Shown here piece by piece: positions 44,731 to 57,700 of a DNA stretch of 64,000 bases. Both the position numbers and the translations under genes were made by a program. The stretch comes from Macrostomum hystrix (taxonomy: Eukaryota; Platyhelminthes; Macrostomidae), in NCBI GenBank assembly GCA_950097015.1, contig CATNEN010000011.1, positions 6,226,001 through 6,290,000 on the forward strand. Direction: 5' to 3'. The notes under the pieces were generated by a model. It did no database searches. It was not told the DNA's origin and was given only the letters and a program-made list of their open reading frames with translations. Numbering within the stretch: the first letter of the stretch is position 1; each line of letters begins with the position of its first letter.

Positions 44731-46390
44731 TCATTGGTGACTGCTCATCGACTGCATCAGTTTGTGCTCAATTGTGAGCAGTCTTCGCTCCATTAGTCGA
44801 GCGTTTCTAGCGGACGCCAGATTTGGGTCCCCGGGACCCACTGGAACTGAACTGCATTCAGCACTGCTGAACGAACCAGTGTCAGCTGTACTGTTCATTG
44901 CGTCCAGTTTAGCCTGAATCTCTGTCAGCTGTTTGACTTCCACGCTTCTTAACAGCGACAGCTCGTAGTCTGGACGGAGCTCGGTGTCTGCGCCGTCGTC
45001 AAGCAGTTCAGAGACGCGAGCCATCTGATCTGGAGTCATTGGGACTGCGGCGTCTGCGCGACTGGCTGCTAGCTGAAAATGGATAGGGCTGCGTTTGCTT
45101 CCTGGATGTTCCATGGTGAATCGTGCTTAGCTAAAGACCTGATTGGCTGGTAACCTGATTGCTTGATAATCTGATTGGCTTTTTTCGCCGGAACAAAAAG
45201 CCAATTCCAATCAGCTCACTAAAATGTTTCGCTGCACAAAGTCCTTTCCGTGAGTCAGGGCAGCCCTGGCAGCGGTTGCCAGTTCTTCGGTTTTGTTGGC
45301 TCGTCTGTTCCGTTGCGCCAGAATGCGAGGATTGCGTCGGCGCTTTCCTGCATCGTCGTCGCTTGCAGCGTCATCCTGATCGTCGTTAGAATCAACAGTT
45401 TCGTCTTCGAATGATGGGCATTCGGTCTGAAAGACCGGCTGCCGTGACTGCTCTGTGAATTCCGGACCCATGGCAGTTTGCAATGCTACAAAAAAGTGCA
45501 AGAATAGAAGTGATAAGGGACAGCTGACCGGGAAATAAAGGCAATGTACACCCTAAGCGGATTGTTGCTTAGTGGTGGAGTGAGGTGGGTGAATCCGGGT
45601 CGGGGGTAGGAAAATATGACAATGTACATCCTAAGCGGATTGATGCTCAGTGGGGGGGAGTGAGGTGGGTGAATCCAGGTCGGGGGAAGGAAAATATGAC
45701 AATGTACATCCTAAGCGGATTGATGCTCAGTGGGGGGGAGTGAGGTGGGTGAATCCGGGTCGGGGGTAGGAAGTTAGGCAATGTACATCCGAATTTATCT
45801 GAAGGGCAGCGTATGAGCAGCTTATGGGCTGCAAAGGAGCAGCAGATATGGGAGAAATGCAGTTCTAATGTGTGTTAGGTTTCGAACCTGCCGAAAATTG
45901 AAGTATAAATCTGCCACTGTCTCTACAAACCGTTTCTATCCGATCTGTTTAGCCTATCACTGTCCATCAGTGCAAGAAATTTGGCAGTATTATCAGCCGC
46001 TTCGCTGTGTCCTTGCCTATTCGAAGCTGCCGACAACTGGTCCAATTCGTGACGCAGACTGCGGTGGACATTCAAGAAAGTTTTAAAATTAAACGAATGC
46101 GATCTTCATGTAACAATGCGAACGGAGAGTTCTCACCGCATCTCGAGCACAGCTCTGTCGCGCTTCACTCGCCTCTCCCGGGCCTCAGCTTCCAGCAGCG
46201 CCGAGTCAAGTCGAGCCACCTCTTCTCTGGCGAGGTGATACTGGGCGTCCTGGTCAGCCCGGAGCAGGTTGGCCATGCCCGGTGGCAAGTCTGCTATAGC
46301 GGCGAATTTCACAGCTTCGCTACGCTGCTTGTAGGCGCCGCTACTCGATTCTGATTGGCTGGCTGATAATTTATGTTTATTCGAGTTCAT
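44731..46390 (-). CDS. FSIP1: Fibrous sheath-interacting protein 1-like
   Basis: Four exons with exact phase closure: 46137-46390, 45931-46058, 45220-45485, 44731-45072; 990 bases, 329 residues. Donors CG|GTGAGA, CG|GTTTGT, TTA|GTGAGC; acceptors CCGCAG|T, TTTGTAG|CA, TTTTCAG|CTA. From my knowledge of the FSIP1 family, the order of conserved blocks matches: a charged coiled coil ending LEMRLRHEL, NTAKFLAL, PVFQTECP, then GKDFVQRNI followed by a helix, and YELSLLRSVEVKQLTEIQAK near the C-terminus. Between them lies an acidic stretch (DDQDDAASDDDAG) and a basic patch. Vertebrate FSIP1 is a longer protein of the sperm-tail fibrous sheath region; this one is shorter, lacking extended ends. Cytoskeletal/axonemal location is inferred. 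If the resemblance fails, it remains a coiled-coil gene with sound exon structure. Confidence 0.72.
45535..45795. repeat. Tandem array, ~92 bp G-rich unit, ~3 copies, FSIP1-like intron 2
   Basis: Units contain AATGTACATCCTAAGCGGAT, GGGGGGGAGTGAGGTGGGTG and GGGTCGGGGG. The G runs on the plus strand fit a G-quadruplex pattern. Confidence 0.9.
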
Positions 46391-48630
46391 CTGTGGGCTG
46401 CAAATTGGACAAAATGTAATAAAAAGAATTACAAATTTAATTCTTTTTAGTTTTTAATGCCATACTTTTATTATTATGAGAGTACTATTGGATTGCGAGT
46501 GTAATTAATAGTTTAATATTTAAAATTGAATATGAAAGTAAGAATCAAAAGTAACAGTTGTATAAGCACCTGCATTATTTCCTTTATTCTCAATGAAAAG
46601 TATTAATACTTAAAGCTGCAAGCTAAAAACTAATATTACAAAAATTCGAACAAATGATCTTGACATCAGACTTTGCTGTTTGACTATTGTAACTCTGTGA
46701 CCTGATATTATTAAAATATTCCTAAAAATAATATTCTAAAGTTCCAAATGTTTGCAAACAGCTCCTTTAGTTATTTATTAGCTGCATTGTAAATTTACAT
46801 AATGAAAAATTATTGTACATTGAAATCAACATAAAACGTAACCCTCAACAAGGCAGAGAAATATGAATAGATTATGTTCAGGATTCAAACTAATATTTCA
46901 AAACTAGCTTTGAAATATTCTCCATTTTGACTTCGAAGCAAATCAAATCAAATCAAATGATGATTGAATTTGCAAATGCGACGAAATGTTTAAATCTCTT
47001 TGAAGACTTAAATGCTTTGAAGACCAATAATTTTAAGACTTAAAGTCGTCTTTGCAGGGTTTGAAGAAAACCATTCGAAATCCACGATCTGCTTACATGG
47101 TAATGCTTATGGATTTTATTTATAAGCGAAAAAGCAAGGACCACTAGAAGAAGACCTAGTTCTTCTTCTTCTTCTAGCACTTGGTCCTCGCGAAAAAGTT
47201 TCCTGTTGAAAGTTGCAGACGCCAATCAATGGTAGCAGACAGCCGATATATAGTGAAATATTGAAGTTTATATAAAACTTTCTACAAAGCATTCTGGAGT
47301 AAAAACTGTTATTTTGCTTATTTATTTCATAAAAGGTTGGATTAAGTTTGTTAAGCTGGTTTTTCTTTAAGACAATAGCGTAATGCTATCGGGACAAATA
47401 AACCGAGAGTAAATGTTCAAAATTCTGTAAATTTCTAAACATTATCAGAATTTTTGTGCAAAAGTATTACATCTGTATATACAGTTTAGGCAAGCATTAT
47501 TTTTTCACACTTTTGATTTTTTACCTGCTTGCGAACCACTTTTTTAAACCATTTTAAGCACGACTGTCAATGCAGTTAGAGCAGCATTCGATGCTTGAAT
47601 GCTTAGACCAGCATTCGATGCTTGAATGCTTAGACCAGCATTCGATATGAAATGCAGTTAAGAGCAGCATTCGATGAATGCCACCGATATTTAAGCTCCA
47701 ATTTTACCTCCAGTTAGTTGCTTTTAATGCTTGTATGTTTTTTAGATAGAAAATTTAGCTGTGTCGGCTAGATGAATGTAGTGCAAAAAGTTTAAACGTA
47801 GTGCATAAGTATATTGAAAATAATTTCTGTTGTTTTTGCTTTGGTTTTTATAAAAATCTAAACTAAATGATAATTCAAAACGCTATCCCAAGCTTCTAGT
47901 CTTTACAAATGTAGTTCTTCAAGCGTAAGTATATGAAATCAAGGTTTTAGGTTACCGCCAAATAACAATACAAAAGGTTGAAATAAATAAAAGCGCTAAA
48001 ATTAAAAAGGAAGCTTTAAATGTTCGTAACTCCGGAGCTCAATAAACATAACAAAGTGAAATTTATTTTTTTATGAGTGCGACAAAAAGAAATCTTATTT
48101 ATAATTGTTTAGCGCTTATATTTTTCTTTTTTTTAATGATGCTTCTAGATGCGTTTATCAAAAATTTTGTGCTGTTGTCTAGCAAGTTTTCGTGGCGCAA
48201 ATGCAACTCGAAGTCATGTTTACTTTTTTAGTCGAGCAGTTTTAGTTGTCGGCATTTCTAACGCAGCTTGCCAATAAACATTTGAATTTTTCACCATTGG
48301 ACTTTCTTGTTACTTTGTTTGGTCGATATTAGTTTTATTTAGAACTTATATGTCAAAATGTCTATTTGTCTGAAGATGTACAAAATAGAATAAAGAGCAT
48401 TGACTTCTTGCTAACGCATTACTATTAATCCATATTATTTATTAGCTTCTACTTTATGCTACAAATCAAATAAGAAAATTTTATTTAGCTTTTTATATTT
48501 TGTCAGATTTAAATGAAGTATTAAACTTTAATGGCAGAGCCAGAGCAAATAAATATGCCTCTTAATTTCAGTTGCGAACACAGTCCACTTAAAAATTGAA
48601 ATTGAAATAAATTCAATAGAATAAGCCAGC
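46391..48630. other. Gene-poor AT-rich interval
   Basis: Two genes diverge from here (minus at 46390, plus at 48631), so both promoters probably lie within it. The only structure seen is a 30 bp repeat at about 47575-47690 (GCAGCATTCGATGCTTGAAT, 3-4 copies). A 61-codon minus frame near 47100 is not supported. Confidence 0.4.
47575..47690. repeat. Short tandem array, 30 bp unit, 3-4 copies
   Basis: The unit is GCATTCGATGCTTGAATGCT plus TAGACCA; the last copy is degraded. CATTCGATGCTTGAATG is an imperfect dyad. Confidence 0.8.
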
Positions 48631-48701
48631 ATGGGTTGTGGCAACAGCACTCCAGTTCAGTCGAACAGCCCACCGACTAAATATCCGAAAAACACATCTC
48701 A

Positions 48702-48740
<39 letters not shown>

Positions 48741-51700
48741 TCAACATCAACATCAACAACAGCAGCAGCAGCAGCAACAGCAGCAACAGCAGCAACAGCA
48801 GCAACAGCAAACACAGCAGAAAGCGGTAATACACTAGAAAGCGAGATTATTTAAATCTAAGCACCATTTTAGAACACTTTTGATTGATTTGACCGAATTT
48901 CATGAATCATGAATCATAAATCACTTCAACATTTATCTTCGCCAGGCTCCGCCTCAGCCTCAGGCCAACAATGCAGCCCCGGTCGCTGCTAATTCTAAGC
49001 CAGTTGAACAGAATGTAAATTTGCTTTACTGAAAAAACCCATCATGAAAGATTTTACTCCGTCTATCGCTTTTATTAAATGGCAATGAGAAACGTTGTTT
49101 TGCTACCGAAATTACATGTCTGACTCTTCATGGAGCCAAAACAGATTGTGGCTGAGTAATTCACACGCCTCTTTATGACACACTGGATTGGACAGACCAT
49201 AAGATCAAAGATGCCCAACGCACCAACTGCAATCAAACAATTAGTCCCTTTACTTTACTAGACTTTAGCAACTTGATACAGACCCAACCCTTTGCATTAA
49301 CTAGTGCTTTGTTTATAACCAAAATCTCTAATTAAGCCAAAAAAGAAAAAATTAATTTCTTTTTCTGCGGTCATTAGACGGTCAGCTAGCTCAAACCAGA
49401 TTTGTCTTCACCACCTGAGTCGCATTTCTAAATAGCCCATCTATGCACACTCTTAAACAGTTTGATAATAGCAGCCTCATTTTAAATTATTTTCACCTGT
49501 GAAACTTCACAGCCGAGCAAAGCCGCCCTAGACAAAGGCACTCTGGTTCGCTACGTTGAAATCGAGAAGGAAGTCAACCGACTCGAGGCGATGAACGTTG
49601 TGCAGCACCTGCAGATGAAATGGGAAGAATTAAAATCCTTAGAGGAGGACATTCGAAGATTGACAGCTATTTATCAGTCATGTCAGGAGCAGACGTGAGT
49701 TGTGAAGTGATAAGAATTTTTAAAGTTTAATGACGTCATTCTTACAATGTGACGTCATCTTAGCTAGATGACGTCATAGAAGCTTAATATTGTCATTGTT
49801 ATTGGATTTAAAAAGACTGATAAACTGCCCATTTTTGCAGCCTCAAAGAGAAGAAGGACGTTGACAACATGCAGGAGCCAAGTGTGCGCAGCTTCTTCGC
49901 CGATCAGACATCCTTCGACGCACGCCTCTCCAAGGAGCAGGAGGAATTTCTGGCCGCGCTCAACAAACAGGAGGTAGCCCAGAAGGAGCTTGAGGTGGCT
50001 GCCAGCCAGCGAGAGAGCGCCAAGGTGGTTGTCAAAGAGCTGCACATACACGCTGAGATGCTGCAGAAGTTGTACAAGGAACAGGACCAGATCCTGGGTG
50101 AGCGGCCTATTCTCAGCTGTGGATTGAATGACCCTCATCAAAATGACCCTTATCAAAATGACCCTCGTCAAAATGATCCTTATCAAAATGATCCTCTTGA
50201 GAATGACCGTCACGAAGAATGACCCTCAGGATATAAGACCCTCTCGAAGAATGATCATCAGAAAGAATGATCCTCATCAAAATGACCCTCACGAAGAATG
50301 ATCATCAGAAAGAATGATCCTCATCAAAATGACCCTCATGAAGAATGGCCCCTAAGTGGAGGGTTTTCGAAAAAATGCAATGACTTCATAATCTAACCTG
50401 TTACCCAAAATTACTCAACTCCCATTCCTCCTAGCAACCATATTTGACAGCAAATACGGCAGCGACTTGGAGTACCGTCTGGAACGCGAGCACGACGTCT
50501 GCTGCGAGAAGCAGCAGAGAATCTCGGCCGCCAAGGCGCGCTGGCAGGCTGCTCGGCTGCTGGTGCAGCACGCGCACTCGCAGCTGGGGTACGCCGTTCA
50601 GCGATGGGACTACATCTGCCGCATCCCGGCTGAGTGAGTATCCGCTGCTGACTGTCTCTGGCATTAATAGAACCAGGGCTATGAGGTCCGTGTCAGAGCG
50701 GTCTAACGCGTTTGCCTCTTGCACCAAGGTTACTGAGTTCGATTCCGCGGCGAGGCCACATTCATTTGGGGCGCAGCCGCGGAGAGAAGGCTTGGGGACT
50801 TGTCGTGCAATTTACGCCCTTGAGGGCCAAACTCCAAGGCACAGTGAGAGTGTACACTGCCTGACGATGACAAAATCAGGGCAGATGTACCACATGTGTG
50901 AGCATATGCCTGCGTACAGTATATGTGTGCGTGTGTGCTCAGGAATCAGCGAATGGGCAGCATTGCCTCCTCGCTGACTGCGGGTCTAGTGTCACCAAAT
51001 GATGTGCCCTTGCCCGCAGCCCTCCTGCAATTATTTTTATCAGGCTATGAGGCTGTAGCCTTGTGGTTAGCGCGTTGGACTCACGATTTGAAGGTCGGGG
51101 GGTTAGATTACCTACTCCCCTGAAACAATTTGTGTCCTATAGCAAGAAACTTAACCCAACATCTGTACTGCATTGCTGTAAAATAGGTACCAGCATTAGC
51201 TGGGTTAATTAAGGGTGGGTTTGGCGTCCCCTCAGTCCATGGACTGAACAGCCGTACGCAGCCTGCAGATGCGCCGCGCAATAGCTGCGGCTGTGCTGTC
51301 GGCTGCACATCTGGCCTGATTGAGGCAGCCAGCGTGGAGGCAATCCGCAAACTCACACAGGTGTGTACGTCTGCCCCGACTTTCTCATCGTCAGGCAGTG
51401 TACACTCTCACTGTGCCCTGGAGGTTGGCCCTAAAGGACGTGAATAGCTGTGACGCGACTGTACAAATCCATAACGCGATACCGCCCCTCCGCTTTCAGG
51501 GACAAAAGATTAACAAAGCAAACGCGTGCCAGGTTTCTAAACTAAACAAAACTAAACCACATTTTAGCAATGCATGCTGAGGAGCTCTGTCTCGCTTATA
51601 TACAATATTTAAGACACAATTCTTAAATTTAATTATTATACAACTATTCAGCGAATATTCAAGAGGAAATTGGTCACAGTGAACAGTAATATGGATAAAG

Positions 51701-54700
51701 CTTTTCATATTTAATCATTGTTTCGGGTCTTATATTATATATGGTTACTTACATTTTAATATTATTCGAATCTTCGGTTTACAAACAGTTCAGAGCTTAA
51801 AGAACTGAAGCCGCAGCAGCAGCAACAGCAGGAGGTTCTGGAACAGAACCTCGATGCTTTGGATAGAAATATAAGGCATCTGCAATTCCTTCGTTGGTTC
51901 GTTAATAAAAAATACGAGATGCATAATCTAACAAAACTTACCGACGGTTGCAAAATGACATCTTGAAATCACAAAAGCACAATATAACTAGGATAGCATC
52001 GCCTACTCAGAAACACCACCGCCTACTCAGAAACACCACCACATACTCAGAAACACCACCGCCTACTCAGAAACACCACCACATACTCAGAAACACCACC
52101 GCCTACTCAGAAACACCACCGCCTACTCAGAAACACTACTGCCTACTCAGAAACACCACTGCCTACTCAGAAACACCACTGCCTACTCAGAAACACCACT
52201 GCCTACTCAGAAACACCACCGCCTACTCAGAAACACCACTGCCTACTCAGAAACACCACCGCCTACTCAGAAACACCACCACATACTCAGAAACACCACT
52301 GCCTACTCAGAAACATCACCACATACTCAGAAACACCACCGCCTACTCAGAAACACCATCGCCTACTCAGAAACACCACCACATACTCAGAAACACCACT
52401 GCCTACTCAGAAACACCACCGCCTACTCAGAAACACCACCGCCTTCTCAGAAACACCACCACATACTCAGAAACACCACTGTCTACTCAGAAACACCACC
52501 ACATACTCTGAAACGCCACCGCCTACTCAGAAACACCATCACCTACTCAGAAACACCACCACATACTCAGAAGCACCACCGTCTACTCAGAAACACCACC
52601 GCCTACTCAGAAACACCACCACATACTCAGAAACACCACCGCCTACTCAGAAACACCACCGCCTACTCAGAAACACTACTGCCTACTCAGAAACACCACT
52701 GCCTACTCAGAAACACCACTGCCTACTCAGAAACACCACTGCCTACTCAGAAACACCACCGCCTACTCAGAAACACCACTGCCTACTCAGAAACACCACC
52801 GCCTACTCAGAAACACCACTGCCTACTCAGAAACACCACCACATACTCAGAAACACCACCGCCTACTCAGAAACACCACCACATACTCAGAAACACCACC
52901 GCCTACTCAGAAACACCACCACATACTCAGAAACACCATTGCCTACTCAGAAACACCACCGCCTACTCAGAAACACCATCGCCTTCTCAGAAACACCACC
53001 ACATACTCAGAAACACCACCGCCTACTCAGAAACACCATCGCCTACTCAGAAACACCATCGCCTACTCAGAAGCACCACCACATACTCAGAAACACCACC
53101 GCCTACTCAGAAACACCACCACATACTCAGAAACACCACTGCCTACTCAGAAACATCACCACATACTCAGAAACACCACCGCCTACTCAGAAACACCATC
53201 GCCTACTCAGAAACACCACCACATACTCAGAAACACCACTGCCTACTCAGAAACACCACCGCCTACTCAGAAACACCACCGCCTTCTCAGAAACACCACC
53301 ACATACTCAGAAACACCACTGTCTACTCAGAAACACCACCACATACTCTGAAACGCCACCGCCTACTCAGAAACACCATCACCTACTCAGAAACACCACC
53401 ACATACTCAGAAGCACCACCGTCTACTCAGAAACACCACCGCCTACTCAGAAACACCACCACATACTCAGAAACACCACCGCCTACTCAGAAACACCACC
53501 GCCTACTCAGAAACACTACTGCCTACTCAGAAACACCACTGCCTACTCAGAAACACCACTGCCTACTCAGAAACACCACTGCCTACTCAGAAACACCACC
53601 GCCTACTCAGAAACACCACTGCCTACTCAGAAACACCACCGCCTACTCAGAAACACCACTGCCTACTCAGAAACACCACCACATACTCAGAAACACCACC
53701 GCCTACTCAGAAACACCACCACATACTCAGAAACACCACCGCCTACTCAGAAACACCATCGCCTTCTCAGAAACACCACCACATACTCAGAAACACCACC
53801 GCCTACTCAGAAACACCATCGCCTACTCAGAAACACCATCGCCTACTCAGAAGCACCACCACATACTCAGAAACACCACCGCCTACTCAGAAACACCACC
53901 ACATACTCAGAAACACCACTGCCTACTCAGAAACATCACCACATACTCAGAAACACCACCGCCTACTCAGAAACACCATCGCCTACTCAGAAACACCACC
54001 ACATACTCAGAAACACCACTGCCTACTCAGAAACACCACCGCCTACTCAGAAACACCACCGCCTTCTCAGAAACACCACCACATACTCAGAAACACCACT
54101 GTCTACTCAGAAACACCACCACATACTCTGAAACGCCACCGCCTACTCAGAAACACCATCACCTACTCAGAAACACCACCACATACTCAGAAGCACCACC
54201 GTCTACTCAGAAACACCACCGCCTACTCAGAAACACCACCACATACTCAGAAACACCACCGCCTACTCAGAAACACCACCGCCTACTCAGAAACACTACT
54301 GCCTACTCAGAAACACCACTGCCTACTCAGAAACACCACTGCCTACTCAGAAACACCACTGCCTACTCAGAAACACCACCGCCTACTCAGAAACACCACT
54401 GCCTACTCAGAAACACCACCGCCTACTCAGAAACACCACTGCCTACTCAGAAACACCACCGCCTACTCAGAATCCACCCCACTGCCTACTCAGAAACGCC
54501 GACACCTGCTCAGAAACACCATCGTCTACTTAGAAACACCGACGCCTACTCAGAATCCACCCCACTGCCTTCTCAGAAACACCACTGCCTACTCAGAAAC
54601 AATGTCCGAATGTCCTCTTCATACGAAACTTGATCCTCAATAATTTCTCAGGAACAGCCAGATGCGGTACGGCATAGCTACCGAAGTTCGCAACTACCTG

Positions 54701-57700
54701 ATCGCTGCCAGCACCAATCTGAGAAACAGCCAGGGCTACTTGAAGGGAATCGATTTTCCTTACTGCAAAATCGATGAGGTAAACGCATTAACTTTTCCTA
54801 ATACAAAATTCCAGCTATATCTTGCAAAATAACCGCCTTATTTGCAGGTGAACACACTTGAACGGGCGACAAACAACATTTATGGAGACATGGCCATTCC
54901 AGAGCGACACCAGCACGCCATGAATGTTTATCGCTCGATCTTCCAGCGGTCGCACGCCCTGTTGCAGTGGTTTGACGTTGTAAGTGTTTGTAAATAAACT
55001 TCACTGAGGACAGGCAAGTCAGAATTTCGCAGTGTACACTGGGGGCAAGAGATTTATAAGTTCGAAGTGCACGCTGGGGGTTAGAGATAAAGAAGTTCGC
55101 AATGTACACTGGGGGTAAGAGATAAAGAAGTTCGCAATGTACACTGGGGGTAAGAGATAAAGAAGTTCGCAGTGTACACTGGGGGCAAGAGGTTAATAAG
55201 TTCGCAGTGCACGCTGGGGGTAAGAGATAAAGAAGTTCGCAATGTACACTGGGGGTAAGAGATAAAGAAGTTCGCAATTTACACTGGGGGTAAGAGATAA
55301 AGAAGTTCGCAATGTACACTGGGGGTAGAAATGTAAGCTTAAGGATGTAAACGAAAAGAAGCTCATACAAGTCTCTGCATTTGTACGCTGTAGCAGGAAA
55401 AAATACTCGAATGGCAATTCATTCCTCTATTTCAACTTAATCGCTCCAACTGATAAAAAATCTCCAAGGTCATCGACAAGACAATCGATCGCGATCTGAA
55501 GATGGCCGTAGAGGAGCTTTTTGCTAAAAAGCGCGAACTGCGAATCGAACGCGTTCGCCTCATCAAGGAGAGGCTGGTGGAGCTGTTCGGAGCGCAGGAG
55601 GCCGCTGCTGCAGGTTTGGATGAAGGTAAGCTGACCTTCTAATGTACTTTCACTCTGCTTAGTCTCTTTTTATTCACGGCATGTTAGCATTTATTGCACA
55701 CATGCATAACACTGACACCATGTGTTGGATACAGTTCCATTGATGTTACACAGTTCCCTACCTGTTAGACACAGTTCCCTACCTGTTAGACACAGTTCCA
55801 CAACTGTTAGACACAATTTCATACATGTTAGATACAGTTCAATACCTGTTAGACACAGTTACATACCTGTTAAACACAATGCCCTAACTATAGACACAAT
55901 CCTTTACCTGTTAGACACAGTTCCATTCGTGTTAGATACCGTTTCGTATTTTAGTGACCTTGGCATATTTTTCCGAACAAAACACAAATTAACAAATGTA
56001 TCGTTTTTATTGAGTGCATTCTTTGACAATACATTTTAGCCAGCCTTCAACTTGATGAGGGTAATGAATTTTTTTATCTACTAATTCATGTATCATAGTC
56101 GATTTGTTTGATTGAGTTGATTTAATTAGATTTAATTAGCGTTTTTCGTGTATAGCTCGTAGCTTGACCCAATTCTGCGTTCAAATTTCATGCATTAAGC
56201 TTCGCGTTTAGAACTAATCTCCCAGACCTTAAAAATCCTAACATATTTAGTTTTCATTTAGTGGTTAAAGAGCAGTGTTCTATTGCCAAACATTAATTCG
56301 ATCAGGCGCTGTGTCAGAAGTACAAGGTAAATTATGTGAACAATATTATTAAAATAATTGTTGTCAATCGTAGAAAAACAAATTCACTCCTCTAGTTGCA
56401 CAATTTAAAAAAATTAAATTAAGATTTAAAACAAAATCTTAATACGTCCTATCAAACATCAGAAATATGCTTTCAGAGAACACCGTAGTTATTAAGGCTA
56501 ATAAAATCTGCATTTCGTCCAGTGTCAGTTTCTTTGAAAAAAAATGAATTGATTATTTTATCAATACCTTCGTGGTCTTCCTAAATTGTTGAAAGCTAAA
56601 ATAATAGTACATTTTTGTTATTTTTAGAAAGCTTCTTAGTGGACTAAAACACTCTGAAAGTGCAAATAATATTTTATTACTAAATAGAGCTTGCTTAATA
56701 AACTATATAAATTCATATTTTAAAAGTGCTCAGCAAGCAATTGTTTATTACAATCAGCCTTTCAGTGTAGCCCCGCACTAATTACAGAAATTGCTTTATA
56801 CGCACCCACAAAAAATCTATAGAGAACTCCGTATCCCATGTACACTGCTTCCGTGCTTACACTGCAACACGGAGGCCAATACTCTGATGAGTATTTGTCC
56901 AGCTTGCTATAATACCATGCCAAACACAAGCTGAAGTTGTGCTCAGACGGAATCTCATGAGAGCTCAAAATACGCTGCTCCTCAGTCAGGCCACACAGTA
57001 GGAATCCTCTGTACGCATTGAGCACAGAGCTGCCACAATGGCAATGCATTCATTCCCAACAATTCCGCTGCAACTTAGCCTCACACCTGACCCCCCAAGC
57101 CTAAAAATCACTTTGGTTGCTAAGGAGCCAATGAAAACAGAGACAGGCGAGGACTCAGTAGGCCAATTAAGCCGCGCCGCTATTTTTATTTCATTGTCTG
57201 TGTAATCTCACAAAAAAAAGATAAAATTCCCTTTGGAAAAAGTAGATCTAAATTTATAATAGGTTTAGCTGGCCAACTGTTATTAATATTTACTATACAG
57301 CATTCCGTACAGTACAGTATGGAGTATTTTAAGGAGGTTGTAGCCTAGTGGTTAGAACGTCAGACTCACGAATTGAAGGTCGGGGGTTCGATTCCTGGAG
57401 CAATTTGTGTCCTTTAACAAGTCCCTTATCTCTGCATTGCTTCAGTTCAGCCAGTTGTTAAATGTGTACCAGCGTCAGCTGGGGTAATTGAGGGTGGGTT
57501 TGGCGTCCCCCCAGTCCATGGACTGAACAGCTGTACGCAGCCTTCAGATGCGCCGCGCAATAGTTATTTTAAATAAGTCGGACCTTCGATATAAAAAATT
57601 GCAACGGAACTCATTCTTCGGAGGAAACCGAGTCGACTACAGAGACTATATAATATAAAACACTTTGGAGATAAACCATTGGTTAAGATGGTTGGAACGA

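Noticed and set aside
51785-51967. Possible exon (ELKELKPQQQQQQEV and following)
   Set aside because: No phase-compatible donor leads to the next exon, while exon 5 (50435-50633) joins 54652 directly in phase.
51948-54633. 187- and 564-codon frames of TQKHHRLLRNT-type peptide
   Set aside because: They are the 20 bp array in intron 5 of the 593-residue gene; exon 5 joins exon 6 across it with exact phase.
57333-57410. tRNA gene
   Set aside because: A and B boxes are present but the cloverleaf is not complete and the same sequence continues into a repeated body, so it is a SINE head. The same holds for the other tRNA-like heads.
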